Part shown: positions 18,825 through 28,150 of the stretch, piece by piece | How positions within the stretch are numbered: the stretch's first letter is position 1 | Layout: each line of letters begins with the position of its first letter | Source: an uncultured Lachnospiraceae bacterium | GTDB taxonomy: Bacteria; Bacillota; Clostridia; Lachnospirales; Lachnospiraceae | DNA: 64,000 nt | Assembly: GCA_902763335.1 (NCBI GenBank) | Contig: CACWRR010000004.1 | Span: forward strand, 1 to 64,000 | Direction of reading: 5' to 3' | Position numbers and translations under genes: made by a program | The notes under the pieces: model-generated | Told to the model about the DNA's origin: nothing | Database searches by the model: none | Seen by the model: only the letters and a program-made list of their open reading frames with translations

Positions 18825-18831
18825 CACATTT

Positions 18832-20493
18832 TTATACATTGAAACAGCTTCCGCCTATAAATTCTCTTAATAATGAATTGTTAGGAATATTTCTGCTGTC
18901 CACACCGAGAAAATAATCGAGGAACTTAAGCAGTCTTTTAGCCTCTATATATTCCGGTTCATCAGGAGATATACCAAACAATATAGGCTCTGCATACTGT
19001 TTTAACACTGCAAGTTCATAAATAAGTGCAGAATTAAACATTACATCAGCCTCCTCCTGATATGGGAAAATATAGCTCTCCTCCCCATTTCTCACAGACT
19101 GCCATCTTGCTATGGTTTCTTTAGCTGATGTGCCTCTGTTTCTCGCATCTCTTACCATTCTTCTTATGAGTCTTCCATCAGTTGACGGGATTCTGTTATG
19201 CTCATCGATATTCAACTGTGTAAGGGCGCTTATATATATCTTATACTTGCTTTCCTTTGACAGCGAATATGAAAATTTATCATTAAGACCATGTATACCT
19301 TCTATGACAAGAATATCGTCTTTTCCAAATTTCATTGTTCTTCCATTATATTCTCTTTTTCCGGTAATGAAGTTATATGTAGGCATATTAACTTCCACAC
19401 CTTTTTCAAGATTCTTCATGTCTTCATTAAACTGTTCAACATCCAGAGCCTCAAGAATTTCAAAGTTGTAATTTCCATTCTCATCTCTCGGCGAAAATTC
19501 TCTGTCAAGAAAATAATCATCGGCTGCTATTGTATGAGGCGTCAGTCCGTTTACCCTGAGCTGCACCGCAAGTCTGTGTGAAAATGAAGTTTTACCCGAA
19601 GATGACGGTCCTGCTATCATTACAAACTTCCTGTCACTCTTAGCTATCTCTGATGCTATTTCTGCTATTTTCTTCTCCTGCAGTGCCTCCTGAACTAAAA
19701 TGATATCGCTGATTTTTCCCCTTGATATCTGTTCATTTAACGCTCCGACAGTACTCACATCCAGCATCTCGCTCCATTTTGATGATTCCTTTAATACATT
19801 AAAGAGTTTATTCTGCGGTTCAAACTTTTCAAGATTGTTTGCATTTTCCTTTACCGGAAGCTGTATAACAAATCCTTCATCATATTTATACAGTTTGAAA
19901 TTTTTAATATAGCCCGTACTCGGAACCATATATCCGTAATAATAATCCTCAAAATTCTTTAAGCTATACACATTTACATTTGAAGCTCTTCTGAATTTAA
20001 AAAGTTTTTCCTTATCAAACATTTTATGGCGTTCAAACATTGATACGGCACTGCCCACACTGATACTCCTCTTGTTAATCGGAATATCTTCAAGAACAAT
20101 CTGTCTCATCTTTTCTTCAACTCTCTCAAGCAGTTCTTCCGTAATCTCAACATTTCCCCTGACAGTACAATAATACCCCTTGCTAACTGAAAATTCCAAA
20201 GTCAGTTTTTCAATATTCTCACTTCCGGCAACATCATAAAACGCTTTCATCATAATAAGTGTTGCACTTCTTCTATATGTTTCTATTCCCGGAGCCGTAG
20301 CCGTTGTGACAAACTCTATCGTGCAGTCTCCGGTCACACGTTTAAATAACTCTGTCAGTTTACCGTCCTTCATTACCAGCACTATTTCATTTTCATAAAT
20401 GTGCTGATATTCCCTTGCGATATCCTTGAACGTTATACCGTCATGGTATTCTCTCACTTCATTTCCAATTTTAACATTATATACTTCTGCCAT
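18832..20493 (-). CDS. TGS/threonyl-tRNA-synthetase-like N-terminus fused to uridine-kinase-like domain
   Basis: Residues about 1-65 resemble a TGS domain, and 65-220 resemble the editing-type second domain of threonyl-tRNA synthetase. Residues 285-480 form a P-loop kinase of the phosphoribulokinase/uridine kinase family, with IAGPSSSGKTSFSHRL and the DDYF motif; VIEGIHGLND follows. The same architecture is annotated in many Clostridia as uridine kinase. The substrate is not proven, and the fused tRNA-synthetase-like part hints at RNA or ribosome-linked regulation. The ATG follows GGAGG inside the trmK end. It precedes the rnpB promoter. Confidence 0.88.
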   Translation of the reverse strand: MAEVYNVKIGNEVREYHDGITFKDIAREYQHIYENEIVLVMKDGKLTELFKRVTGDCTIEFVTTATAPGIETYRRSATLIMMKAFYDVAGSENIEKLTLEFSVSKGYYCTVRGNVEITEELLERVEEKMRQIVLEDIPINKRSISVGSAVSMFERHKMFDKEKLFKFRRASNVNVYSLKNFEDYYYGYMVPSTGYIKNFKLYKYDEGFVIQLPVKENANNLEKFEPQNKLFNVLKESSKWSEMLDVSTVGALNEQISRGKISDIILVQEALQEKKIAEIASEIAKSDRKFVMIAGPSSSGKTSFSHRLAVQLRVNGLTPHTIAADDYFLDREFSPRDENGNYNFEILEALDVEQFNEDMKNLEKGVEVNMPTYNFITGKREYNGRTMKFGKDDILVIEGIHGLNDKFSYSLSKESKYKIYISALTQLNIDEHNRIPSTDGRLIRRMVRDARNRGTSAKETIARWQSVRNGEESYIFPYQEEADVMFNSALIYELAVLKQYAEPILFGISPDEPEYIEAKRLLKFLDYFLGVDSRNIPNNSLLREFIGGSCFNV

Positions 20494-20495
20494 AC

Positions 20496-21212
20496 TTAAC
20501 CTCCATTCCGCATCCGGTCAAACGCTTTTGAAATAACATCAAGCTTCTGTCTGATTCCTTCAAGCTTCTCATCATCTTCACCATTCTCTGCTGATATTCT
20601 GTTATATATTACTTTATATTTTTCCTGTTCTTTTAAAAGATAATCCGATAACACATCATCCTTTTTTTCTAACAGAATCTTACCGTACTTCACTTCCTCT
20701 TCACTATAGCTCTGAGATTTGCCGTGAACAGCTTTCAATATGTTATAATATTTGCCATCATCAATGACCATATCCTCATCTGTTATATTATAATTATTGT
20801 TAATAAGATATATTCTGACTAATTCAATATCAGAATGTGGAGATAATATAAGTGTATCCACATTTTCAAGAACACCTGCTCCATTTTCCAGTATCCTGAT
20901 AGTCAGTTTTCCACCCATCCCCGCTATAATAACAGTATCCGCTTCTCCTTCTTTCAGTTTATCCAGACCATCTGACAGCCTGACACTTACCTTATCGGCT
21001 ACACCCATTTTTATTATATTCTGCTGTGCCCTGTCAAGCGGTCCTTCATTTACATCCATCGCTACTGCCGATTCTGCCACTCCGTTAAGTGCAAGATATA
21101 TCGGCACATATCCATGATCTGTACCTACATCTGCCACTCTGCTTCCTTTATCAACTTTTGATGCAATTTTTACTAACCTATCAGACATATTTAAATATTG
21201 TTTTTTTTCCAT
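20496..21212 (-). CDS. trmK: tRNA (adenine22-N1)-methyltransferase TrmK
   Basis: TrmK methylates N1 of A22 in tRNA using S-adenosylmethionine. The SAM site VADVGTDHGYVPIYLA (about 28) is clear, as is IIAGMGG (about 95) and the SPHSD motif (about 124). The ATG at 21212 (MEKKQYLNMSDRL) is the simplest start; a GTG at 21227 overlapping the rpoD stop (TAGTG) is an alternative that adds five residues. Its position right after rpoD is conserved in many Firmicutes. Confidence 0.93.
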   Translation of the reverse strand: MEKKQYLNMSDRLVKIASKVDKGSRVADVGTDHGYVPIYLALNGVAESAVAMDVNEGPLDRAQQNIIKMGVADKVSVRLSDGLDKLKEGEADTVIIAGMGGKLTIRILENGAGVLENVDTLILSPHSDIELVRIYLINNNYNITDEDMVIDDGKYYNILKAVHGKSQSYSEEEVKYGKILLEKKDDVLSDYLLKEQEKYKVIYNRISAENGEDDEKLEGIRQKLDVISKAFDRMRNGG

Positions 21213-21226
21213 AATCAATTTCCACA

Positions 21227-22336
21227 CTATTCAAGATAATCTCTTAATTTTTTACTCCTGCTCGGATGTCTTAATTTTCTCAGTGCCTTTGCTTCTATCT
21301 GTCTTATACGCTCTCTTGTAACATTGAACTCTTTTCCAACTTCCTCCAATGTTCTCGCCTTTCCGTCTTCAAGCCCGAATCGTAACTTAAGCACTTTCTG
21401 TTCCCTGTCAGTAAGCGTTCCAATCACTTCTGCTAACTGCTCTCTCATAAGAACAAGTGCTGCTGCCTCAGCAGGTGTAAGTACATTGTTATCTTCGATA
21501 AAATCACCCAGATGACTTTCCTCTTCTTCTCCTACCGGAACCTCAAGTGAAACCGGCTCCTGTGCAATTTTTAATATATCTCTTATTTTTTCAACAGGCA
21601 TGTCCATCTTCTCTGCTATCTCTTCATAAGTAGGCTCCCGTCCTATCTCCTGAAGTAATTGTCTCGACACTCTTATAACCTTATTTATCGTCTCAACCAT
21701 ATGCACAGGAATTCTAATAGTTCTTGCCTGATCCGCTAAAGATCTTGTTATAGCCTGCCTGATCCACCATGTTGCATATGTACTGAACTTATATCCTTTT
21801 CTATAATCAAATTTCTCAACCGCCTTAATAAGTCCGAGATTTCCCTCCTGTATAAGATCAAGAAACAGCATTCCTCTTCCCACATACTTCTTGGCAATGC
21901 TGACAACAAGTCTCAGGTTTGCCTCTATAAGCTGCTTTTTGGCCTCCTCATCTCCCATCTCTATACGCTGCGCCAGTGAAATCTCCTGCTCTGCGGTAAG
22001 AAGCGGAACTTTTCCAATATCCTTTAGATACATTCTTACAGGATCCTCAACATTAACCCCTTCCGGTACAGACAGATCTATATTCTCCACATCCACTTCC
22101 TCAACATTGTCAAGTACTATATCCTCATCTGTCACCTCATCAGGATTGTCAATCCTTAGTACATCTATCCCCGCTTTTTCAAGTTCTTCTAAAACTTTAT
22201 CCTCCTGATCATCATCAAGGGCATTGTCTTTGAAATATGAAAATATTTCTTTATATTCAATCACCCCTCTTTTGTTCTTCGCGTCTGTTATAATCTGCTG
22301 TATTATTTCCTCAAAATTGCTATTGTTCTTTTCCAT
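21227..22336 (-). CDS. rpoD: RNA polymerase primary sigma factor (SigA/RpoD)
   Basis: This is the housekeeping sigma factor. It contains a short region 1.1 (residues 10-60), region 1.2 ([16 protein letters not shown], about 97), region 2 with the highly conserved [21 protein letters not shown] (split by the -10 recognition helix), region 3, and region 4 ending [18 protein letters not shown]. The length of 369 is usual for Clostridia. The dnaG-rpoD-trmK order is the classic Firmicute arrangement. Confidence 0.98.
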   Translation of the reverse strand: MEKNNSNFEEIIQQIITDAKNKRGVIEYKEIFSYFKDNALDDDQEDKVLEELEKAGIDVLRIDNPDEVTDEDIVLDNVEEVDVENIDLSVPEGVNVEDPVRMYLKDIGKVPLLTAEQEISLAQRIEMGDEEAKKQLIEANLRLVVSIAKKYVGRGMLFLDLIQEGNLGLIKAVEKFDYRKGYKFSTYATWWIRQAITRSLADQARTIRIPVHMVETINKVIRVSRQLLQEIGREPTYEEIAEKMDMPVEKIRDILKIAQEPVSLEVPVGEEEESHLGDFIEDNNVLTPAEAAALVLMREQLAEVIGTLTDREQKVLKLRFGLEDGKARTLEEVGKEFNVTRERIRQIEAKALRKLRHPSRSKKLRDYLE

Positions 22337-22370
22337 AGGTTATGACCCCATCCTTCCTGCCACAAGCACG

Positions 22371-24134
22371 TCAGGAAAGCGAAATATACATGTTCTGCAT
22401 TTTCGCCTGTTCCCTTATTATTTTTTGCAGTGTTGCCACATCCGTTGCATTGCGACTTGCATATTCTAAACTATTCTTCTTTACTCTTCGTATCGTTTCA
22501 TTAAACGCTTTCTCTTTCTCCTGTGCAGTCATCTTTTCGCCAAGTGTGGCATGGAACAAAGCTGCTGCCTCTTTTTGTTCATCTTCACTCTCAAAGCTGT
22601 TTAATATTCTGGCCGGATTTACATTTCCTTCCTCTAGTTGTTCGAACAGCATTTTCGCAACTTTTTTATAAAACCCGTCAATAAAATCCTCTTCACTAAT
22701 CAGCTCTTTTATCTTTCCATATATATCTGTATCTTCAATAAGCCATGTAAGCAGTATTCTCTGGGAACGTTTCATTCCATCCTCAGCCCTTTCTGCATTG
22801 TTCTGCTTTTTCGGTAACTGCTCACCCGTATTTTCCTTTTCTCCCGTATAAACCAGCGACTGCCTGTAGACAAGTTTATTCATGGTGTCTTTCGGAATCA
22901 TAAATTCATCACAGACCGTTTCAATATATATATTTCTTTCCACCTCATCATTAAATGTAAGAAGTTTCTCGGCAACCTTTTCATAAAATCTTGCCCTCTC
23001 ATCAGGATTTCTGATTTCATAATCCGACTGCATCATTCTGATTTCATATATAAATGCATTCTCCGCATCCTGAATCCTTTTTTCAAATTCATCATTGCCA
23101 AGATTTTTTATAAATTCATCCGGATCTTTATAAGGTCTCATATTAATAACCCTGACTGCTATTCCCGCATTTCTGAGTATCGGAATAGCCCTCAGTGCCG
23201 CCTTAACTCCTGCGCCGTCACTGTCAAATGTCACAAGAACATTTTCGGTATATCTTTTTATAAGTGCTGCATGCTGATGTGTAAATGCTGTACCCAGTGC
23301 CGCAACAGCATTATCAAATCCGGCCTGATGAAGTGCTATTACATCCATATATCCTTCACATAATATAAAATTCTTCCGCCTGCTGATTCTGGCAAAATTC
23401 AATCCATACAGGTTACGGCTCTTATCGAATACTCTTGTCTCCGGCGAATTAATATATTTTGGTTTCTCATCTCCAAGAACTCTTCCGCCAAATCCGATGA
23501 CTCTGTTTCCATTATCCATAATCGGATACATGACTCTGTTCCAAAATGCATCATACACACCCTGCTCCCTGTATTTAAACAGCCCTGTTTCTTTTAAAAC
23601 ATCATCTGAGTAGCCTTTATGTTTCAAATATCGGTATAATGAATCACTGTATTTTGGTGAATATCCAAGCCCGAACTTTACTATAGTTTCATCCCTAAGT
23701 CCTCTGCTTTTGAAATAGCCATATCCCTGCGCACCCTGTTCACTTCGCAACTGGTGATAGAAATACATGGCTGCGTCCTTATTCGCCCGGAGAATAGTAC
23801 TTTTAATTTCATTATTTTTCTTTTCTTCTTCGCTGTATTCAAGCTCAGGCAGCTTCACTCCCGCCTTGTCCGCCAGTGCCTTTACCGCCTCCTGAAATGT
23901 ATCATTCTCATATCGCATCAGAAATGTAAAAACATTTCCGCCTTCACCGCATCCAAAGCAATAATACATCTGTTTTCCCGGAGATACCGAAAACGAAGGT
24001 GATTTTTCATTATGAAAAGGACAAAGTCCAAAATATGAACTTCCTTTTTTTTGTAACTTGACATATCCCGATATAACATCCACAATATCATTTCTCTGTC
24101 GTATCTCTTCAATCAATTCTTCCGGATATCTCAT
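22371..24134 (-). CDS. dnaG: DNA primase
   Basis: DnaG makes RNA primers for replication. It has an N-terminal CHC2 zinc finger (CPFHNEKSPSF...CFGCG, about 38-65), a TOPRIM catalytic domain with the LCEGYMDVIALHQAG motif (about 260) and a TFDSDGAG motif (about 305), and a C-terminal DnaB-interaction region (470-587). The length of 587 is normal. It lies 34 bases before rpoD in the same direction. Confidence 0.97.
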   Translation of the reverse strand: MRYPEELIEEIRQRNDIVDVISGYVKLQKKGSSYFGLCPFHNEKSPSFSVSPGKQMYYCFGCGEGGNVFTFLMRYENDTFQEAVKALADKAGVKLPELEYSEEEKKNNEIKSTILRANKDAAMYFYHQLRSEQGAQGYGYFKSRGLRDETIVKFGLGYSPKYSDSLYRYLKHKGYSDDVLKETGLFKYREQGVYDAFWNRVMYPIMDNGNRVIGFGGRVLGDEKPKYINSPETRVFDKSRNLYGLNFARISRRKNFILCEGYMDVIALHQAGFDNAVAALGTAFTHQHAALIKRYTENVLVTFDSDGAGVKAALRAIPILRNAGIAVRVINMRPYKDPDEFIKNLGNDEFEKRIQDAENAFIYEIRMMQSDYEIRNPDERARFYEKVAEKLLTFNDEVERNIYIETVCDEFMIPKDTMNKLVYRQSLVYTGEKENTGEQLPKKQNNAERAEDGMKRSQRILLTWLIEDTDIYGKIKELISEEDFIDGFYKKVAKMLFEQLEEGNVNPARILNSFESEDEQKEAAALFHATLGEKMTAQEKEKAFNETIRRVKKNSLEYASRNATDVATLQKIIREQAKMQNMYISLS

Positions 24135-24170
24135 TATGCCTCATACCTTTCTCTGTATTACACAATCCCG

Positions 24171-25181
24171 TCATTCAACTTTCCAAAATGATGGAATAAA
24201 TAATTCTCTGAACTTCTCAACCGAATACTGATCCGTCATTCCTGCTATGTAATCGCACACAACTCTGCCTTTCTTTTCATTTTCATATGATATCATATAT
24301 ATATATTCTTCAGGAAGCTTTTCAATATGTTCCACATAATACTCATATAACATCTTTATCATGCTCTTTGCTTTTTCTTCCTGTCCTTTAGCAACCGGAT
24401 TGGAATACACATTCTTAATCATAAACTTTCTCAGACCAAACATAGCTTCTTCTATTTCTTTTGACATCAGAATATCCGGTTCACCCGAACTGTTATCTAT
24501 TATATCATGTATCATTGTACTGAGTCGCATATTTTTCGACTTTCCAAGAACATCTGTATATTCAGCCGGCAAATCTTCCTCTTTTAATATTCTGCCGCGA
24601 ATGGCATCATCTATATCATGATTTATATACGCAATCTTATCGGCAAGCCTTACCACCTTACCCTCCATGGTGGCAGGATTTCCGCTTGTTCTGTGATTTT
24701 TTATTCCATCCCGCACTTCCTTTGTAAGATTAAGCCCTTTTCCCTTCTTTTCCAGTTTTTCAACCACTCTGATACTCTGCATGTAATGACTGAATCCATC
24801 CTCGCACACACTGTCAAGTGCCCTTTCTCCGGCATGCCCGAACGGTGTGTGTCCCAAATCATGTCCAAGTGCTATAGCCTCAGTTAAATCTTCATTTAAC
24901 CGCAGTGCTTTTGATATGGTTCTCGATATCTGCGATACCTCAAGTGTATGTGTAAGCCTTGTTCTGTAATGGTCTCCCGCCGGTGCGAGAAATACCTGTG
25001 TCTTATGTTTAAGCCTTCTGAATGCCTTCGAATGTAATATTCTGTCCCTGTCACGCTGATAGCATGTGCGCACGCTACATTCTTCTTCATAGACATCCCT
25101 TCCGGCAGAATTCACGCTGAGAGACGCATATCTGCTCAGATATCTGATTTCTTCATTTTCCAGTTCTTCGCGTACAGACAT
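24171..25181 (-). CDS. dgt: Deoxyguanosinetriphosphate triphosphohydrolase-like protein (dGTPase)
   Basis: An HD-domain dNTP triphosphohydrolase, which removes triphosphate from dNTPs. The sequence shows DRDRILHSKAFRRLKHKTQV (about 45), RTRLTHTLEVSQISR (about 74) and the metal site ALGHDLGHTPFGHAGE (about 106). At 336 residues it is of the shorter Firmicute type. It lies between dnaG and deoD. The exact nucleotide specificity cannot be read from sequence. Confidence 0.93.
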   Translation of the reverse strand: MSVREELENEEIRYLSRYASLSVNSAGRDVYEEECSVRTCYQRDRDRILHSKAFRRLKHKTQVFLAPAGDHYRTRLTHTLEVSQISRTISKALRLNEDLTEAIALGHDLGHTPFGHAGERALDSVCEDGFSHYMQSIRVVEKLEKKGKGLNLTKEVRDGIKNHRTSGNPATMEGKVVRLADKIAYINHDIDDAIRGRILKEEDLPAEYTDVLGKSKNMRLSTMIHDIIDNSSGEPDILMSKEIEEAMFGLRKFMIKNVYSNPVAKGQEEKAKSMIKMLYEYYVEHIEKLPEEYIYMISYENEKKGRVVCDYIAGMTDQYSVEKFRELFIPSFWKVE

Positions 25182-25200
25182 TCAGCTCACCATACCTTTC

Positions 25201-25926
25201 TTACATCTCTTCTGCTGCAACGGCAGTTTCCAATGCCAGCTCCATCATTTTGGTAAATGATTTCTGTCTCTCCTGCGCAGTTGTCTCCTCATGGGTAACA
25301 AACGAATCGGATATGGTTAATATGCAGGCTGCATTTTTTCCAAGAACCGCAGCATTATGAAACAGTGCAAAACTCTCCATCTCTACTGCCACACATCCCT
25401 TTTCTTTATAAAGCTTTTCATAATAAGGAGTCTTATCTTCCCTGTAAAAAACATCTGATGAATGAACACATGCCTTAATAATCGGAATATTATTCTTTTT
25501 TGATGTTTCTTCTATTATTTTATTTAAATCCGGTGACGGATATGTCTTATCGGATTCATAACCGTTCTGTACCTTTGCAAAGCTGGATTCTGAATACGCT
25601 TCTGTTACCAGAACGACATCGTACACATTAGCCTCGCTGCTATACGAACCTGCAGAACCTATTCTTATAATATTATTCACTCCGTATTGTGAATACAGTT
25701 CATATGAATATATACCGATTGACGGCATACCCATTCCCGAACCCATCACCGATATCTTTCTGCCCTTATATTCTCCCGTATATCCAAACATATTTCTGAC
25801 TCCGTTAAATATTACCTGATTATCTAAATAATTGTCCGCTATATATTTCGCTCTCAACGGATCTCCCGGCATGAGTACCGTAGTTGCAATACTTCCTTTT
25901 TCTGCTTCGTTATGTGGTGTAGCCAT
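25201..25926 (-). CDS. deoD: Purine nucleoside phosphorylase (DeoD type)
   Basis: DeoD splits purine nucleosides with phosphate. It begins ATPHNEAEKG, contains MPGDPLRAKYIAD (about 19), GSGMGMPSIGIYSYEL (about 62) and the ribose-binding VAVEMESFALF (about 178), and keeps the catalytic Asp in SDSF (about 205). The length of 241 is of hexameric type. An AGGAGG precedes the ATG. It is downstream of a palindromic terminator and the tRNA-Leu gene, so it has its own signal or reads through. Confidence 0.96.
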   Translation of the reverse strand: MATPHNEAEKGSIATTVLMPGDPLRAKYIADNYLDNQVIFNGVRNMFGYTGEYKGRKISVMGSGMGMPSIGIYSYELYSQYGVNNIIRIGSAGSYSSEANVYDVVLVTEAYSESSFAKVQNGYESDKTYPSPDLNKIIEETSKKNNIPIIKACVHSSDVFYREDKTPYYEKLYKEKGCVAVEMESFALFHNAAVLGKNAACILTISDSFVTHEETTAQERQKSFTKMMELALETAVAAEEM

Positions 25927-25970
25927 ATGAAACCCTCCTTTTTGAATAATGTTTCATTTTTTATTATGCA

Positions 25971-26002
25971 AAAAAAAGGCACTGCATATGCAGTACCTTT
26001 TT
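25971..26002. terminator. Bidirectional-looking palindromic terminator
   Basis: AGGCACTGCATATGCAGTACCT (centred at 25987) is a near-perfect palindrome flanked by A-run and T-run, so it can end transcription in either direction. It lies between the tRNA-Leu(CAG) and deoD and most likely ends the tRNA transcript. Confidence 0.7.
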
Positions 26003-26066
26003 GTCTCTCCAAGTCTGCATAACCATGTGCATAGCACAAAAGCACGCATAACCTTGCTATGATAAG

Positions 26067-26150
26067 TGCAGGAAAAGGGACTTGAACCCTCATGATATTG
26101 CTATCACATGGACCTGAACCATGCGCGTCTGCCAATTCCGCCATTCCTGC
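26067..26150 (-). tRNA. tRNA-Leu (anticodon CAG)
   Basis: A class II tRNA with an acceptor stem GCAGGAA / TTCCTGC, D-arm GCGGAATTGGCAGACGC, anticodon stem CATGG / CCATG with loop TTCAGGT (anticodon CAG, reads CUG), a variable arm and a T-arm GGGTTCAAGTCCC. The 3' CCA is not encoded. Its own promoter lies just upstream. Confidence 0.93.
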
Positions 26151-26170
26151 ATTTTGCACTCACATACAAT

Positions 26171-26199
26171 ATTATATTATATCCGTTTAATATAGTCAA
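26171..26199 (-). promoter_or_regulatory. Promoter of tRNA-Leu(CAG)
   Basis: TTGACT (26194-26199) and TATAAT (26171-26176), 17 bases apart on the minus strand, precede the tRNA by about 20 bases. Confidence 0.75.
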
Positions 26200-26266
26200 A
26201 TACTTTTTAGGTTTTTATCGTTTTTTATCTTGTTAAAAATTTTTTTAAATTTTTTTCAAAAAACGT

Positions 26267-26295
26267 TTGACAATGTTTTATATATATGGTATTAT
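26267..26295 (+). promoter_or_regulatory. Promoter of the tRNA-Leu(AAG)/tRNA-Asn pair
   Basis: A perfect TTGACA (26267-26272) and TATTAT (26290-26295) with 17-base spacing lie 40 bases before the first tRNA. It faces away from the tRNA-Leu(CAG) promoter, giving a divergent tRNA region. Confidence 0.8.
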
Positions 26296-26334
26296 ATCAC
26301 TCGTGGTCAGTAAGTACTACAAAACATAATAAAT

Positions 26335-26419
26335 GCGGAAGTGCTGGAATTGGCAGACAGGCCAGACTAAGGATCTGGTGATCACTGCGATCGTGAGGGT
26401 TCAAGTCCCTTCTTCCGCA
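26335..26419 (+). tRNA. tRNA-Leu (anticodon AAG)
   Basis: A class II tRNA: acceptor GCGGAAG / CTTCCGC, D-arm CTGGAATTGGCAGACAG, anticodon stem CCAGA / TCTGG with loop CTAAGGA (anticodon AAG, reads CUU), variable arm and T-arm GGGTTCAAGTCCC. The discriminator base is A and CCA is not encoded. Confidence 0.93.
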
Positions 26420-26429
26420 TCTTTTTTAT

Positions 26430-26501
26430 TCCTCGATAGCTCAATGGTAGAGCACACGGCTGTTAACCGTGGGGTTGTTGGTTCGAGCCCAACTCGGGGA
26501 G
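26430..26501 (+). tRNA. tRNA-Asn (anticodon GTT)
   Basis: Acceptor TCCTCGA pairs with TCGGGGA, D-arm GCTCAATGGTAGAGC, anticodon stem CACGG / CCGTG with loop CTGTTAA (anticodon GTT), and T-arm GTTGGTTCGAGCCCAAC. The discriminator is G, as usual for tRNA-Asn. It follows tRNA-Leu(AAG) by 10 bases. Confidence 0.93.
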
Positions 26502-26521
26502 CTTTTTTTATTTTCTTTTTA

Positions 26522-26553
26522 GACACGCTTCTCTCCTATGGCGTGTTTTTTTG
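26522..26553 (+). terminator. Terminator of the tRNA-Leu/tRNA-Asn transcript
   Basis: ACACGC (26523-26528) pairs with GCGTGT (26541-26546), followed by seven T residues on the plus strand. Confidence 0.8.
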
Positions 26554-26582
26554 TATTATAAGAATCTTTTTATAAACAATGC

Positions 26583-26613
26583 AAAACCCCGGCACATATT
26601 TGATATGTACCGG
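26583..26613 (-). terminator. Terminator of the esterase gene
   Basis: A stem CCGGtACATAT / ATATGTgCCGG with one mismatch (26589-26599 with 26603-26613) is followed by GGTTTTGC on the minus strand. Confidence 0.65.
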
Positions 26614-26658
26614 AGTCAAATCTCATTACTATTATCTATTATTTATATTCTCTCCTCA

Positions 26659-28056
26659 TCAGAACCATCTGTTGTTCGTATACGCAGCCATTACATATCC
26701 AACCTGCTTCCCTACTATGTTATAAGCCTGCTGTTTATAATGTATTCCATCACCTTTTAAAAGTCCCTGTTCCAAAAAGTATTCTGCTGCTCCTGACGCA
26801 ACCGTGCAATATGGATAATTCATGCTCAAATCCCTCTGTGCATATGAAACATTTCCATGTGTTGAATTTACAGACGGACCTACCAGTGATATAAAACACA
26901 TCTCCAATCCAAAATCTGTTCTAAATCCCTCGACAATACTCTTAACTCCCTCTTCATACTTTTCTATATCCGTATTAGAATCCGACTCTCCCTGACACCA
27001 CACCATATATATGTGTTTTATATTATAGCCGTTCTCTCTGAGATATTCCAGACACGAACTGAGTCTTTCTTCTGTATCATTATATATCGGTGTTCCCGGC
27101 AAAAATTTTGCGAGCGCCGTAGATGACTGGCTTGCTGAAACTCCAACTATCGGAATACCTGTATTTTCAAAGTATGTCTTGCACACCATCGAAACCATAC
27201 CACCACTCTTACGAGGGATGCCGTTAGGATAAACATCATTGATGCCATCTGTCCTGTTTTCATTAACACCAAACGGTTCTTCGAGATAATATAAATTTCC
27301 CGGATCTGTCACAGCTCTGTATTCAAATGCTACATTTTTCTCTAACACCGGAGCAAGTCTTTTATTTTCTCCTCTGCCCGCCATATTAGACTGTCCCGAA
27401 AACAGAACAACCGTAACATCCATATTGTTTCTGCACATATTTGACAGGTTTCCGTATCTTCTTTTTCCTGAAATTTTCTTGTATGGTGCAACTTTATAAT
27501 ATGCTACTTCAGAAGTCATATCGCTGTCTAATTTATACGAATCTGATTTTATACCGTCTTTCACACAATTATACGTTCCATTATACGAATCTGATTTCCA
27601 CAGGCTGTATGTACATGTTTCATCGTAATTACTCCATTTGAAATACAAATCCCCGGAAACATTTTCTATTGACAGCTCATTGTCCGTTTCACTTTGTTTA
27701 ACCTTAATTATATTCGTCCATTCGCCATATTTTCTTTTTCCGTTACTGCAGAGCTTTGTCGACCTTATTCTGTAATAATAAGTTTTTCCTTCATTGGCAC
27801 TTCTGTCAATAAACGAAGCATCCGTTATATCCTTTGCCACACATTTATATTTACCGTTCCATCTGTCTGATCTGTACACTCTGTATGTACCGTTTTTAGC
27901 TTTATCCCATTTTATAACAGGAACATTTATCATCTCTACTTCCGGATTTGCAGGTATCTCAATATTTTTATCTATTGCATAAACATTCTGAGTATGCACT
28001 GCACACAATGTAATAACAGCTGCCATAATAACGCCACATAATAATTTTTTCTTCAT
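26659..28056 (-). CDS. Secreted SASA/DUF303-type carbohydrate esterase with Fn3-like repeats
   Basis: It has a signal peptide (residues 1-27, MKKKLLCGVIMAAVITLC core), then two fibronectin-type-III-like segments (about 40-125 and 130-205, each with a YxYRIRS or YYKVAPY strand) and a C-terminal SGNH-type hydrolase domain. The domain starts VVLFSGQSNMAGRG (Ser in GQSN, about 222), with MVWCQGESDSN (about 355) and GDGIHYKQQAYN (His about 445), which match the sialic-acid/acetylxylan esterase group (CE6-like). It would deacetylate polysaccharides outside the cell. No sorting signal or dockerin is seen, so it is likely released. Confidence 0.85.
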   Translation of the reverse strand: MKKKLLCGVIMAAVITLCAVHTQNVYAIDKNIEIPANPEVEMINVPVIKWDKAKNGTYRVYRSDRWNGKYKCVAKDITDASFIDRSANEGKTYYYRIRSTKLCSNGKRKYGEWTNIIKVKQSETDNELSIENVSGDLYFKWSNYDETCTYSLWKSDSYNGTYNCVKDGIKSDSYKLDSDMTSEVAYYKVAPYKKISGKRRYGNLSNMCRNNMDVTVVLFSGQSNMAGRGENKRLAPVLEKNVAFEYRAVTDPGNLYYLEEPFGVNENRTDGINDVYPNGIPRKSGGMVSMVCKTYFENTGIPIVGVSASQSSTALAKFLPGTPIYNDTEERLSSCLEYLRENGYNIKHIYMVWCQGESDSNTDIEKYEEGVKSIVEGFRTDFGLEMCFISLVGPSVNSTHGNVSYAQRDLSMNYPYCTVASGAAEYFLEQGLLKGDGIHYKQQAYNIVGKQVGYVMAAYTNNRWF

Positions 28057-28102
28057 ACAATCTCCATTTCCCGCTTATTAAATCTTATTGCCTACATAAA
28101 TT

Positions 28103-28132
28103 AAAAGGCTGCATACACATGTATACAACCTT
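28103..28132 (-). terminator. Terminator of the infC-rpmI-rplT operon
   Basis: An inverted repeat (AAGG-TGTATACA arms, about 28104-28132) just after rplT is followed by TTTTAATTT on the minus strand. Confidence 0.65.
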
Positions 28133-28150
28133 ATTATCCGCTAAATCTGA

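Noticed and set aside
26333-26575. ORFs covering the tRNA genes (and a minus-strand ORF at 25854-26159)
   Set aside because: They are read-throughs of tRNA sequence with no family or ribosome site; the tRNAs explain the region.
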